Shown: positions 1 through 7,199 of the stretch, piece by piece
How positions within the stretch are numbered: position 1 is the stretch's first letter
How the letters are laid out: each line of letters begins with the position of its first letter
From: an uncultured Capnocytophaga sp.
Lineage (GTDB): Bacteria > Bacteroidota > Bacteroidia > Flavobacteriales > Flavobacteriaceae
Direction: 5' to 3'
Assembly (NCBI GenBank): GCA_905372595.1
Contig: CAJPPS010000007.1
Span: 1 to 14,259 of the forward strand
DNA: 14,259 bases
Program-made: the position numbers and the translations under genes
Notes under the pieces: generated by a model
Seen by the model: only the letters and a program-made list of their open reading frames with translations
Told to the model about the DNA's origin: nothing
The model's database searches: none

Positions 1-188
1 AAGCCGATAAATACACCACCATAGTGGATCGACGTGAGGGAATCCGTGAGGCTTACCTCCGAAGCCAAGCAGGGGATATTCTCTTACTGGCAGGTAAAGG
101 ACACGAGACTTACCAAGAAATCAAGGGAGTGCGTACCCATTTCGACGATATGGAGGAAGCCAGAACCCTAATGAATGAAAAAAACTAA
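1..188 (+). CDS. murE: MurE C-terminus (UDP-MurNAc-tripeptide synthetase), 5'-truncated by window edge
   Basis: Reading from base 3 gives about 61 residues ending at the TAA at 186-188. They contain the segments LLLAGKGHETYQEI and HFDDMEEA, the characteristic end of the C-terminal Mur ligase domain of MurE. MurE is the cytoplasmic ATP-dependent ligase that adds the third amino acid (usually meso-diaminopimelate in Gram-negatives) to UDP-MurNAc-L-Ala-D-Glu. The residues that select the amino acid lie upstream of the window, so substrate choice cannot be read. It is the first visible gene of the cell-wall operon; mraY starts 9 nt after its stop, implying cotranscription. Confidence 0.9.
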   Translation, partial: ADKYTTIVDRREGIREAYLRSQAGDILLLAGKGHETYQEIKGVRTHFDDMEEARTLMNEKN

Positions 189-197
189 TAAATACCA

Positions 198-1421
198 ATG
201 TTATACTATCTATTTGACTATTTACATCGAGCATACAACCTCCCTGGGGCCGGAATGTTCCAATACATCTCCTTCAGAGCAGGGCTGGCAGCGATTCTTT
301 CCCTGCTTATTGCCACTATCTTTGGAAAGCGGATTATCAACCTATTATATCGCCTACAAGTAGGGGAAACCGTACGTGATTTGGGGCTTGTAGGACAGAA
401 AGAGAAAGCAGGCACGCCTACTATGGGAGGCATCATCATCATTATTGCTGTGCTTATCCCTGCCCTACTCTTTACCAAGCTCAGCAATATCTATATCCTA
501 CTACTTATCATCTCTACTATATGGATGGGAATGATAGGCTTTGCCGATGACTATATCAAGGTATTCCGAAAGAATAAAGAGGGGCTCAAAGGGCGCTTCA
601 AGATACTAGGACAGGTAGGCTTAGGGATTATCGTAGGGGCTACCCTATACTTCCACCCCGATGTTACAGTGAAGAATGAGAATGCTCAGGCTTCTCGTAT
701 GAGGGAAGTAGTACGTCCTATTAGTACTTTAGAGGAAGTGAAATCTACCAAGACCACCATTCCTTTTATGAAAAAGAATGAGTTCGACTATGCCTCCCTG
801 ATCCAGTGGGTAGGAAAAGATGCCAAGAAGTGGGTTTGGCTTATCTTCATCCCTATTGTTATCTTTATCATTACCGCTGTATCCAATGGAGCCAACCTCA
901 CCGATGGTATCGATGGCTTAGCGGCAGGGAGTTCGGCGATTATCGTCTTCACCTTAGGGATTTTCTCTTGGATTTCAGGGAATATTATCTTCTCAGAATA
1001 CCTCAACATAATGTATATCCCTCACGTGGGGGAAGTAACCATTTTTGTAGCCGCCTTTGTAGGGGCACTCATTGGTTTCCTCTGGTACAACACCTATCCC
1101 GCTCAAGTATTTATGGGGGATACAGGAAGCCTCACCATCGGAGGGATCATCGCCGTGCTTGCCATTATGGTACGCAAGGAATTATTAATACCTGTACTTT
1201 GTGGGATTTTCTTGCTTGAAAATGTATCGGTAATCCTACAAGTCGCCTATTTCAAATATACCAAGAAGCGTTATGGAGAAGGGAGGCGCATTTTCCTAAT
1301 GTCGCCACTGCACCATCATTATCAGAAGAAAGGATACCACGAGAGCAAAATCGTAATGCGGTTCCTCATTGTAGGGATTATCCTAGCTTTGATTTCCTTT
1401 ATCACGCTGAAAATACGATAA
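198..1421 (+). CDS. mraY: Phospho-N-acetylmuramoyl-pentapeptide-transferase MraY
   Basis: This 407-aa polytopic inner-membrane enzyme transfers phospho-MurNAc-pentapeptide from UDP to undecaprenyl phosphate, making lipid I. Family signatures seen: GTPTMGG (72-78), the Asp pair in FADDYIK (D117, D118), NGANLTDGIDG (230-240), MGDTGS (306-311, with D308), and the SPLHHHYQ histidine cluster (369-376). About ten hydrophobic segments are visible. At roughly 40 residues longer than the E. coli enzyme, it has an extra soluble stretch at about 153-212, which I know as usual for Bacteroidota MraY. It follows murE by 9 nt and precedes murD by 23 nt. The ATG at 198 gives a natural N-terminus (MLYYLFDYL); no clear Shine-Dalgarno is present. 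Confidence 0.97.
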   Translation: MLYYLFDYLHRAYNLPGAGMFQYISFRAGLAAILSLLIATIFGKRIINLLYRLQVGETVRDLGLVGQKEKAGTPTMGGIIIIIAVLIPALLFTKLSNIYILLLIISTIWMGMIGFADDYIKVFRKNKEGLKGRFKILGQVGLGIIVGATLYFHPDVTVKNENAQASRMREVVRPISTLEEVKSTKTTIPFMKKNEFDYASLIQWVGKDAKKWVWLIFIPIVIFIITAVSNGANLTDGIDGLAAGSSAIIVFTLGIFSWISGNIIFSEYLNIMYIPHVGEVTIFVAAFVGALIGFLWYNTYPAQVFMGDTGSLTIGGIIAVLAIMVRKELLIPVLCGIFLLENVSVILQVAYFKYTKKRYGEGRRIFLMSPLHHHYQKKGYHESKIVMRFLIVGIILALISFITLKIR

Positions 1422-1444
1422 ATCTTGTGTAAAGAGACAGAGAT

Positions 1445-2779
1445 ATGAAAAAATTAGTCATTCTTGGAGGAGGAGAGAGCGGTGTAGGTGCCGCCATCTT
1501 AGGAATCGCTAAGGGCTGGGAGGTGTTCCTATCCGACCTTTCTCCCTTAAAGGAAAAATACCGAAAGGAGCTTGAACAATTAGGGATTCGCTATGAAGAA
1601 GGCAAGCACACCGAAGCGGAAATACTTTCGGCAGACTGTGTGATCAAGAGCCCAGGCATCCCTCATAAAGCCCCTATGATTAAGAAAATACAGGAGCGAG
1701 GGATTGAGATGATTTCCGAAATAGAGTTCGCCTCCCGCTATACTGATGCAACAATTATAGCCATTACAGGAAGCAATGGGAAGACCACTACGACCAGCCT
1801 TATCTATCACTTGCTTAAGGAAGCAGGGCTTTCAGTAGGTGTAGGAGGCAATATAGGACACAGCTTTGCACGAATGGTTGCCCAAGAGGAAAAAGCATAT
1901 TATGTGCTAGAAATCAGCAGTTTTCAGCTAGATGATATCAGTTCTTTCCACCCTCATATCGCCTTGTTGCTCAATATCACCCCTGATCACTTGGATAGGT
2001 ATGATTATTCGTTTGAGAAATATACCGATGCGAAGTTCCGCATCACCGCTTACCAAGGAGCGCAGGATTTCCTGATTTATGATGCCGATGACCCTGTAAT
2101 CCTAGAAGAGCTTAAAAAGCGCCCTATTGCCGCTCAGTTGATTCCTTTTTCCTTAGAAAAAAATAACCCACAAGGAGGTTTTGTCCTTGGAGAAAATTTA
2201 CATATTACTTTTAACCAAAATACTTTAGAAATGCCAACAAAAGAACTTACCCTAAAGGGAAAACACAACTTAAAGAACGTAACAGCAGGCTCCTTAGCCG
2301 CTAAAATCCTCAATGTACGCAACGAGAATATCCGTAAGAGCCTAACCACTTTCCAAGGGGAAGAACACCGCTTGGAACTTGTAAAAAAGGTCAATGACGT
2401 TACCTATATCAATGATTCCAAAGCTACCAATGTGAATTCTGTTTATTATGCTTTGGATGCAATGCCTGCCCCTATTGTATGGATTGTAGGAGGGGTAGAC
2501 AAGGGAAATGACTACACCCCTTTGATTCCTTATGTAAGAGATAAGGTGAAGGCTATCATCTGTTTGGGATTGGATAATCTAAAGATTAAGCAAGTATTCC
2601 AAGGTATCATTGCCACCATCATAGAAGCTCATTCTATGGAAGATGCGGTAATGGTTGCCAAAGGGCTCTCCTCTGAGGGTGATACGGTACTCCTCTCTCC
2701 CGCTTGTGCCAGCTTTGACCTCTTCGAGAGCTATGAGGACAGGGGTAGGCAGTTCAAGCGTTATGTAGAAAAGCTCTAA
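1445..2779 (+). CDS. murD: UDP-N-acetylmuramoylalanine--D-glutamate ligase MurD
   Basis: MurD (444 aa, normal length) adds D-glutamate to UDP-MurNAc-L-alanine in the cytoplasm using ATP. The N-terminal Rossmann-like uracil-binding domain starts with LVILGGGESGVGAA (4-17). The central ATPase domain has the P-loop GSNGKTT (109-115), EISSFQLD (156-163) and ITPDHLDRY (178-186). K197 in YTDAKFRI aligns with the lysine that is carbamylated in MurD enzymes. HNLKN (274-278), EEHRLE (306-311) and NDSKATN (323-329) mark the ligase core and C-terminal domain. All key residues are present, so it should be active. It lies between mraY (23 nt upstream) and ftsW (15 nt downstream) in one operon. Confidence 0.97.
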   Translation: MKKLVILGGGESGVGAAILGIAKGWEVFLSDLSPLKEKYRKELEQLGIRYEEGKHTEAEILSADCVIKSPGIPHKAPMIKKIQERGIEMISEIEFASRYTDATIIAITGSNGKTTTTSLIYHLLKEAGLSVGVGGNIGHSFARMVAQEEKAYYVLEISSFQLDDISSFHPHIALLLNITPDHLDRYDYSFEKYTDAKFRITAYQGAQDFLIYDADDPVILEELKKRPIAAQLIPFSLEKNNPQGGFVLGENLHITFNQNTLEMPTKELTLKGKHNLKNVTAGSLAAKILNVRNENIRKSLTTFQGEEHRLELVKKVNDVTYINDSKATNVNSVYYALDAMPAPIVWIVGGVDKGNDYTPLIPYVRDKVKAIICLGLDNLKIKQVFQGIIATIIEAHSMEDAVMVAKGLSSEGDTVLLSPACASFDLFESYEDRGRQFKRYVEKL

Positions 2780-2794
2780 GGAAAAAACTCCCTT

Positions 2795-4045
2795 ATGCAA
2801 AAACTTTCCAAGTACCTAAAAGGCGATTTAGCCCTGTGGGGGGTTATTTTTTTCTTTGCCTTGATTTCATTCCTGCCCATCTATAGCGCCACGAGTAATA
2901 TTGTGTATGTAGAGGGGCTGAAGGGGGATATTTTTTACCATTTTTTCCGCCATGTCCGGCTGGTTATCTTTGGACTAGTGGTCGCCTATGTGGTACATCT
3001 TATGCCCTATAGGTACCTCAGACCTATTTCACGGCTAGGACTCTTCATTACTTGGATTCTGCTCCTACTGGTAGTGATGAAAGGAAGCACCATAGAAGGA
3101 GCCAATGCAAGCCGATGGTTGTATATCTTTGGTATTTCTGTCCAACCATCTGCCATTGCGATGATTGTGCTATTGGTATATGTAGCCTCCTACTTAGCGG
3201 AAATCTACGGGCAGAAAGTTACCTTAGGCGATAGCCTACTCCCCTTATGGCTTCCTGTAGGCATTACCGTAGGGCTGGTAACCCTCCCGAACTTCTCTAC
3301 AGGGGCTATCATGTTCTCAATGGTTATCACCCTAGTATTTATCGGGCGATATCCTTTACGGCACATCTTTTCGGTATTTGTACTAACAATAGTATTAGCA
3401 GGTATTTTCTACCTTTTTGTCCGTGCCTATCCAGATGCCTTTCCTCACCGTATGGATACCTGGCGCGCCCGTATAGAGCGTTTTTTTAACAAGGATGAAG
3501 CTAAAGAAGAGGACTACCAGAGCCAGCGCGCAAAAATGGCCATTGTCTCAGGGGGCTTGCTCGGACAGGGCTCTGGGAAGAGTGTAATGAAGAATCTCCT
3601 CTCGAAGAGTTATTCGGACTTTATCTTTGCCATTATCCTAGAAGAATATGGCTTATGGGGAGGAGCGGGTATTATTTCGTTCTTCATCATAATGTTGGCA
3701 CGATTTATGATTATCTCCCTGAAGGCTCCTACTATCTTTGGGAAGCTCTTGGTACTAGGAGTGGGACTCCCGATTGTCTTTCAGGCTTTTATAAATATGG
3801 GAGTATCGGTAGGATTGCTTCCTGTAACGGGGCAGAACCTACCCTTCTTCTCCAGCGGGGGATCCTCTATTGTAATGACCTGCCTTGCCCTAGGAATTGT
3901 CCTAGCAGTGAGTAGGCGACCTGAGGAGGAGCTCAAAGCCTTTCTAGCTGAGAAAGAAGCCAAAGAAAAAGCCAAAGAACTATCCTCTGAAGAGGACTCC
4001 GATGAGCAACAGGCTCCTATAAAGCCTATAACCCCTGAAAATTAA
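2795..4045 (+). CDS. ftsW: SEDS peptidoglycan glycosyltransferase FtsW (septal)
   Basis: This 416-aa multi-pass membrane protein belongs to the FtsW/RodA/SpoVE (SEDS) family, which polymerises lipid II into glycan strands with a class B PBP partner. Seen: about ten hydrophobic helices, GANASRWL (102-109), the loop YQSQRAKMAIVSGGLLGQG (241-259), the likely catalytic aspartate D275 in SYSDFIFA, and PVTGQNLPFFSSGGSS near the C-terminus. The usual QPSE motif reads QPSA (117-120), so the widely conserved Glu is missing. The cytoplasmic tail (from about residue 380) is rich in Glu and Lys and probably disordered. FtsW rather than RodA is inferred from the position directly after murD; sequence alone does not settle it. 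The next gene follows after 18 nt. Confidence 0.93.
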   Translation: MQKLSKYLKGDLALWGVIFFFALISFLPIYSATSNIVYVEGLKGDIFYHFFRHVRLVIFGLVVAYVVHLMPYRYLRPISRLGLFITWILLLLVVMKGSTIEGANASRWLYIFGISVQPSAIAMIVLLVYVASYLAEIYGQKVTLGDSLLPLWLPVGITVGLVTLPNFSTGAIMFSMVITLVFIGRYPLRHIFSVFVLTIVLAGIFYLFVRAYPDAFPHRMDTWRARIERFFNKDEAKEEDYQSQRAKMAIVSGGLLGQGSGKSVMKNLLSKSYSDFIFAIILEEYGLWGGAGIISFFIIMLARFMIISLKAPTIFGKLLVLGVGLPIVFQAFINMGVSVGLLPVTGQNLPFFSSGGSSIVMTCLALGIVLAVSRRPEEELKAFLAEKEAKEKAKELSSEEDSDEQQAPIKPITPEN

Positions 4046-4063
4046 ACGAAAAAACTAAATACT

Positions 4064-4999
4064 ATGAAATACTTCCTACTAAGCTTACTATTGCCTTTTT
4101 CAGGCTATTGCCAGCTGATAGACCTAACCCTAACCCCTAAGGAGAAGAAAAAATATCCGCTTGAGGTAACCTCCATTGTACAGATGAAGCAGACCATCAA
4201 CGGAGCCGCTGTAGAGGCAAAAGCCAAGAGTACTACCAAACTTTCTTTTGCCTTTGGCAAAGAAGAAAGACGCATATTCCCTGTAACCCTACGCTATGAG
4301 AACGCTTCCTTACAGATGCAAACTATAGTGAATGGACAAGAAATGCCCTTAGGGAAAGTACCCTCCTACCTAAACCAAGCCGTAGGCTACCTCAAGGGAG
4401 AAACCTTCAAAGGAGATATCTCCAACAAAGGAAAGATATACAAATTCACCGGTACTACCCCCATCCTTACCAACGCCATAAAGACTTTAGAGAAGAAACA
4501 ACCTAAAGACGCTCCTATAGCCCCTTTCGAGCGCGAGCAAGTAGAGGCGCAACTAGTGGCTACTTTTGGCGAAGCTACCCTACAATCCAACCTTACCAAT
4601 GTATTCGCTATATTCCCTAGCCAGAAAGTACGAGTAGGTGACACTTGGGAGGTAACCTCCTCCCTCTCCAAGGATATGGATATCACCATCAAGACCCAAT
4701 ATACACTGGTGGAAGCCAACGACCATACCCTCCAGATACGAGGAAAAGCAATCATCCAGAGCCAGCGGGAGAAAGTGATCCTCCAGCAAGGGCAATACAT
4801 CTTCTTCACTATGGAAGGAGAGGTAGATAGCTGGCTATTCCTAGATCCCAAAACTAAGTGGTTCCAAAAAGGATGCATACGCCAGCGGGTAAAAGGCATC
4901 AGTGAAGCAGAAGGCGACCTAAGCCACCCTGGTAAGGAAATCCCCTTCGAAGGGAACTCGGAATTACTGCTGAATGATTGGGTAGAAACCGCTTCTTAA
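4064..4999 (+). CDS. Exported DUF6263-like protein, function unknown
   Basis: This 311-aa protein starts with a short signal peptide, MKYFLLSLLLPFSGYC, probably cut before Q17; the Cys is preceded by Tyr, so it is not a good lipobox. The mature part alternates polar and hydrophobic residues, suggesting beta structure: an N-terminal strand-rich section, a helix-prone linker around 138-165 (KTLEKKQPKDAPIAPFEREQ) and a second strand-rich section with VRVGDTWEVTSSL. I place it tentatively with the Bacteroidota DUF6263 family from this pattern; no function is known to me and no catalytic motif is visible. It lies 18 nt after ftsW in the same direction, so it is probably cotranscribed with the wall-synthesis genes, in the place where murG would be expected. 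Confidence 0.7.
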   Translation: MKYFLLSLLLPFSGYCQLIDLTLTPKEKKKYPLEVTSIVQMKQTINGAAVEAKAKSTTKLSFAFGKEERRIFPVTLRYENASLQMQTIVNGQEMPLGKVPSYLNQAVGYLKGETFKGDISNKGKIYKFTGTTPILTNAIKTLEKKQPKDAPIAPFEREQVEAQLVATFGEATLQSNLTNVFAIFPSQKVRVGDTWEVTSSLSKDMDITIKTQYTLVEANDHTLQIRGKAIIQSQREKVILQQGQYIFFTMEGEVDSWLFLDPKTKWFQKGCIRQRVKGISEAEGDLSHPGKEIPFEGNSELLLNDWVETAS

Positions 5000-5088
5000 T
5001 TTAAAGAATATTTCTCATTGCTTTAACGCTTCTATTGAGAAAAATTTAATAACTTAGCACCTCAATTACACATAAGAAATTATTCCAT
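5000..5088 (+). promoter_or_regulatory. Leader before moxR with weak hairpin and weak -7 candidate
   Basis: The gap holds an imperfect inverted repeat (TTTCTCA at 5011-5017 with TGAGAAA at 5036-5042, 18-nt loop) without a following T-run, so it is a poor terminator for the operon upstream. TAACTTAG at 5050-5057 resembles the Bacteroidota -7 box TAnnTTTG with one mismatch, but no TTG lies at the expected ~19-21 nt upstream. Read-through from the wall operon and a separate moxR promoter are both possible. Confidence 0.3.
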
Positions 5089-6081
5089 ATGAGTACCGTA
5101 GATATTCATCAGATTAACGAAAAAATAGCTAAAGAAAGTGCCTTTGTGGATACCCTTACCAAGGAACTCTCCAAGGTAATTATTGGTCAGAAACCAATGG
5201 TAGAAGCCTTACTTATTGGGCTCCTTGGGCAGGGGCATATCCTCCTTGAAGGGCTACCAGGACTCGCAAAGACCCTAGCCATCAATACACTTGCCCGAGC
5301 AGTAAAGGGTTCTTTCAGCCGTATCCAGTTCACCCCTGACCTCCTCCCTGCCGATGTTATCGGGACAATGACCTATAATGTGAAGCAGAATGAGTTCTCT
5401 ATCAAAAAGGGTCCTATTTTTGCAAACTTTGTACTTGCTGATGAGATCAACCGTGCCCCTGCCAAAGTACAGTCCGCCCTACTGGAGGCTATGCAGGAGA
5501 GGCAAGTAACCATAGGAGACACTACCTTCGCCCTAGACCGACCTTTCTTGGTAATGGCTACCCAAAACCCTGTAGAGCAGGAAGGTACCTACCCGCTCCC
5601 TGAGGCACAAGTAGACCGCTTTATGCTGAAGGCGATTATAGACTATCCTAAGCTAGATGAGGAACAACTCATTATCCGCAACCAGCTTACAGGAGAGCAA
5701 CCTCAGGTGAATCCTGTAGTAAGCCTAGAGGAGATTCTCCACGCTCAGCGGGTCGCCAGAGAAGTCTATATGGATGAGAAAATAGAGAAATACATACTGG
5801 ATATTATCTTTGCCACCCGTTATCCTGAGAAATACAATCTAGGGGAGCTCAACGGGCTTATTACCTTCGGAGCCTCTCCGCGTGGTAGTATCAACCTATC
5901 GGTAGCGGCTAAGTGCCACGCCTTTATCCATCGCAGAGGGTATGTAATCCCTGAGGATGTACGTGCGGTAATTTTCAACGTATTACGCCACCGTATAGGT
6001 ATTAGCTACGAAGCAGAGGCAGAAAGTATTACCTCTGTGGATATCATTAACAAGATTATCAACACTATAGAAGTACCTTAG
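5089..6081 (+). CDS. MoxR-family AAA+ ATPase
   Basis: This 330-aa protein is a complete MoxR-type ATPase (AAA_3 core plus C-terminal lid). Walker A is GLPGLAKT (55-62), the variant typical of this family. Walker B is VLADEINRAP (115-124), sensor 1 is ATQNP (157-161), the likely arginine finger is R177 in QVDRFML, and sensor 2 is SPRGS (263-267). MoxR proteins act as chaperone-like ATPases in the cytoplasm, usually with VWA-domain or DUF58 partners encoded next door and often linked to envelope stress or maturation of a client. Here no such partner follows: the gene is closed by a terminator and then a repeat tract. Its client cannot be inferred from this window. Confidence 0.93.
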   Translation: MSTVDIHQINEKIAKESAFVDTLTKELSKVIIGQKPMVEALLIGLLGQGHILLEGLPGLAKTLAINTLARAVKGSFSRIQFTPDLLPADVIGTMTYNVKQNEFSIKKGPIFANFVLADEINRAPAKVQSALLEAMQERQVTIGDTTFALDRPFLVMATQNPVEQEGTYPLPEAQVDRFMLKAIIDYPKLDEEQLIIRNQLTGEQPQVNPVVSLEEILHAQRVAREVYMDEKIEKYILDIIFATRYPEKYNLGELNGLITFGASPRGSINLSVAAKCHAFIHRRGYVIPEDVRAVIFNVLRHRIGISYEAEAESITSVDIINKIINTIEVP

Positions 6082-6132
6082 TCAATTACTAACATCAGAA
6101 ATAGGTGGCGGAGCAATCCAACACCGACCCCG

Positions 6133-6168
6133 AAAGAGCAAAGCTTAGGTTTTGCTCTTTTATTTTTT
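6133..6168 (+). terminator. Rho-independent terminator after moxR
   Basis: A perfect 10-bp stem, AAAGAGCAAA (6133-6142) with TTTGCTCTTT (6151-6160), encloses an 8-nt loop and is followed by TATTTTTT. It lies 52 nt after the moxR stop and should end transcription of the plus-strand operon. Confidence 0.85.
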
Positions 6169-6170
6169 AG

Positions 6171-6276
6171 CTATTAAAGAAGCTTCTGTTCGAGGTGTGT
6201 TTGAAGTTATTGAGTATTTTTTCCAACCCATCCCTTCCAAAGAGAACTAGGATGTTGAGATAGTGAAAATTCCTTG
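6171..6276. other. Non-coding spacer between moxR terminator and repeat tract
   Basis: No plausible gene is seen. The stretch contains a 10-bp palindrome AGAAGCTTCT (6178-6187). Its last bases (AGTGAAAATTCCTTGCTGG, ending at 6280) look like a degraded version of the tail that precedes repeat copies 2 and 3, suggesting that an older repeat unit once extended further left. Confidence 0.5.
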
Positions 6277-6398
6277 CTGGCGCTAGCTTGGAGGTTGTGC
6301 CTACCATTCACAGAGCTTTAAGCTCTTTTTACTAAGGAGGAGCCGTAGGGTGAGCAGAGGTATTAGCGCCTAAAAAAGTGCGGAATATTACCCTCTTA
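6277..6398 (+). repeat. Tandem structured repeat, copy 1 (122 nt)
   Basis: First of three adjacent units that are nearly the same by eye. Its ends pair: GGCGCTA (6279-6285) with TAGCGCC (6364-6370), plus one G-U pair. Inside is a short hairpin AGAGCT-TTA-AGCTCT followed directly by TTTTTA. A tail TAAAAAAGTGCGGAATATTA leads to the next copy. There is no ORF of note. The closing stem suggests a folded RNA or a REP/MITE-like unit. Confidence 0.9.
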
Positions 6399-6522
6399 CT
6401 GGTGCTAGCTTGGAGCTTGTGCCTACCATTCGCAAAGCTTAAAAGCTCTTTTTACTAAGATAGGAGCTGTAGGACGGGCAGAGGCATTAGCACCTAAAAA
6501 AGTGCGGAATATTACCCTCTTA
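6399..6522 (+). repeat. Tandem structured repeat, copy 2 (124 nt)
   Basis: Begins 122 nt after copy 1. The closing stem is GGTGCTA (6401-6407) with TAGCACC (6488-6494): compared with copy 1, the third pair changed from C-G to T-A on both sides, a compensatory change that keeps the helix. Word CTTGTGCCTACCATTCGC and the segment AGCTCTTTTTACTAAG are shared with copy 3. The tail is identical to that of copy 1. Confidence 0.92.
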
Positions 6523-6646
6523 CTGGCGCAAGCTTGAAGCTTGTGCCTACCATTCGCAAAGCTTAAAAGCTCTTTTTACTAAGGAAGAGCCGTAGGGTGA
6601 GCAAAGGTATTAACATTTAAAAAAGGCGCGAAATTTCGCGCCTATA
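6523..6646 (+). repeat. Tandem structured repeat, copy 3 (diverged outer stem)
   Basis: Begins 124 nt after copy 2. The left arm is GGCGCAA (6525-6531), but the matching right arm has decayed (TTAACATTT, 6610-6617), so the outer stem is lost. The inner part (CTTGTGCCTACCATTCGC, AGCTCTTTTTACTAAGGAAG) is well kept. The tail still aligns with TAAAAAAGTGCGGAATATT of the other copies, but has become TAAAAAAGGCGCGAAATTT and now forms the terminator at 6619-6642. Confidence 0.85.
6619..6642 (-). terminator. Rho-independent terminator of the 162-aa gene
   Basis: An 18-bp perfect palindrome GGCGCGAAATTTCGCGCC (6625-6642) gives a GC-rich hairpin. Read on the minus strand it is followed by a run of T (complement of the A-run at 6619-6624). 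It starts 9 nt past the stop codon of the minus-strand gene ending at 6652. The sequence is a modified tail of repeat copy 3. Confidence 0.9.
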
Positions 6647-6651
6647 AGTTT

Positions 6652-7140
6652 CTATTCTGGAGACTGGGGAGTGTCTTTTACTTTCTTGCTAGCAGGACCG
6701 AAGTGCTTCTTCAGGTCTGCATAGATAGCTTCTCCACCAGGAACTTTCTGAGAGGCGAGGTACTTGATATAGTTATAGTAAGCGATACTAGCAGCATAGT
6801 TGTAGTTATCCAAGAATGTTTTGGTATCCTTAAGGTCTTGCAGGATATGGGTGAGCTTGTTCAGAACCGGCTCTACGCAAGTACGAGCGATATAATCCTT
6901 GTCAAACTCTTCTTTGTTAATGGTAGGAGGAATGCTAGAGGGTTCCTGATCCATATAAGCCTTACACTTATCCACAAAGCCCTTGTTACGTTCGGCTATG
7001 CTAGCCAGTTGTCGTCTTTGTTCAGGGGTAAGCCCAACTGTTTTACCTTGGAAAACTTCAGTAATCATCTCCAATGCATCAGAAAGCTTTGCTAGCTCCT
7101 CTTGAGAGAATTCCACCATCAGGTTATTTTCTACACTCAT
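6652..7140 (-). CDS. Conserved-looking helical protein of unknown function (162 aa)
   Basis: I do not recognise this protein. It is soluble, with no signal peptide or membrane segment, and appears mostly alpha-helical: acidic N-terminal helices (MVEFSQEELAKLSDALEMI), then LTPEQRRQLASIAERNK (38-53), a Pro-rich break at 66-74, and helices with many Tyr residues (DNYNYAASIAYYNYIKYL, 111-128). The tail after 148 is Lys/Pro-rich and probably disordered. I chose the ATG at 7140 instead of one at 7176, because a good -7 promoter box (7166-7173) lies between them; the longer form would begin upstream of its own promoter. It has its own terminator and looks monocistronic, though read-through from the PAP2 gene 60 nt upstream is possible. 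Confidence 0.75.
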   Translation of the reverse strand: MSVENNLMVEFSQEELAKLSDALEMITEVFQGKTVGLTPEQRRQLASIAERNKGFVDKCKAYMDQEPSSIPPTINKEEFDKDYIARTCVEPVLNKLTHILQDLKDTKTFLDNYNYAASIAYYNYIKYLASQKVPGGEAIYADLKKHFGPASKKVKDTPQSPE

Positions 7141-7165
7141 AATGATAGTTTTATCTATTTCGGGG

Positions 7166-7173
7166 CAAAGATA
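7166..7173 (-). promoter_or_regulatory. Bacteroidota -7 promoter box for the 162-aa gene
   Basis: On the minus strand this reads TATCTTTG, a full match to TAnnTTTG, preceded by a T-rich stretch (ACTTTTTTTTG). It lies 25 nt before the ATG at 7140. No clear TTG -33 box is seen. Confidence 0.6.
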
Positions 7174-7199
7174 CAAAAAAAAGTGAAAAAAGAAAGAAC

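Noticed and set aside
806..1219. 137-codon open frame on the plus strand within mraY
   Set aside because: Out-of-frame shadow of MraY, whose conserved motifs occupy the other frame.
4387..4899. 170-codon open frame on the minus strand
   Set aside because: It lies fully inside the exported DUF6263-like gene, has a Trp/Ser/Arg-rich non-protein-like composition, and no promoter or start context.
5011..5042. Terminator after the wall-synthesis operon
   Set aside because: Only a 7-bp AT-rich stem with an 18-nt loop and no T-run.
6277..6646. CRISPR array
   Set aside because: Three units of 122-124 nt that are similar over their full length; there are no short repeats separated by unique spacers and no cas genes.
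6703..7095. 130-codon open frame on the plus strand
   Set aside because: Antisense to the 162-aa gene, which has its own promoter and terminator; the plus-strand translation shows no motif.
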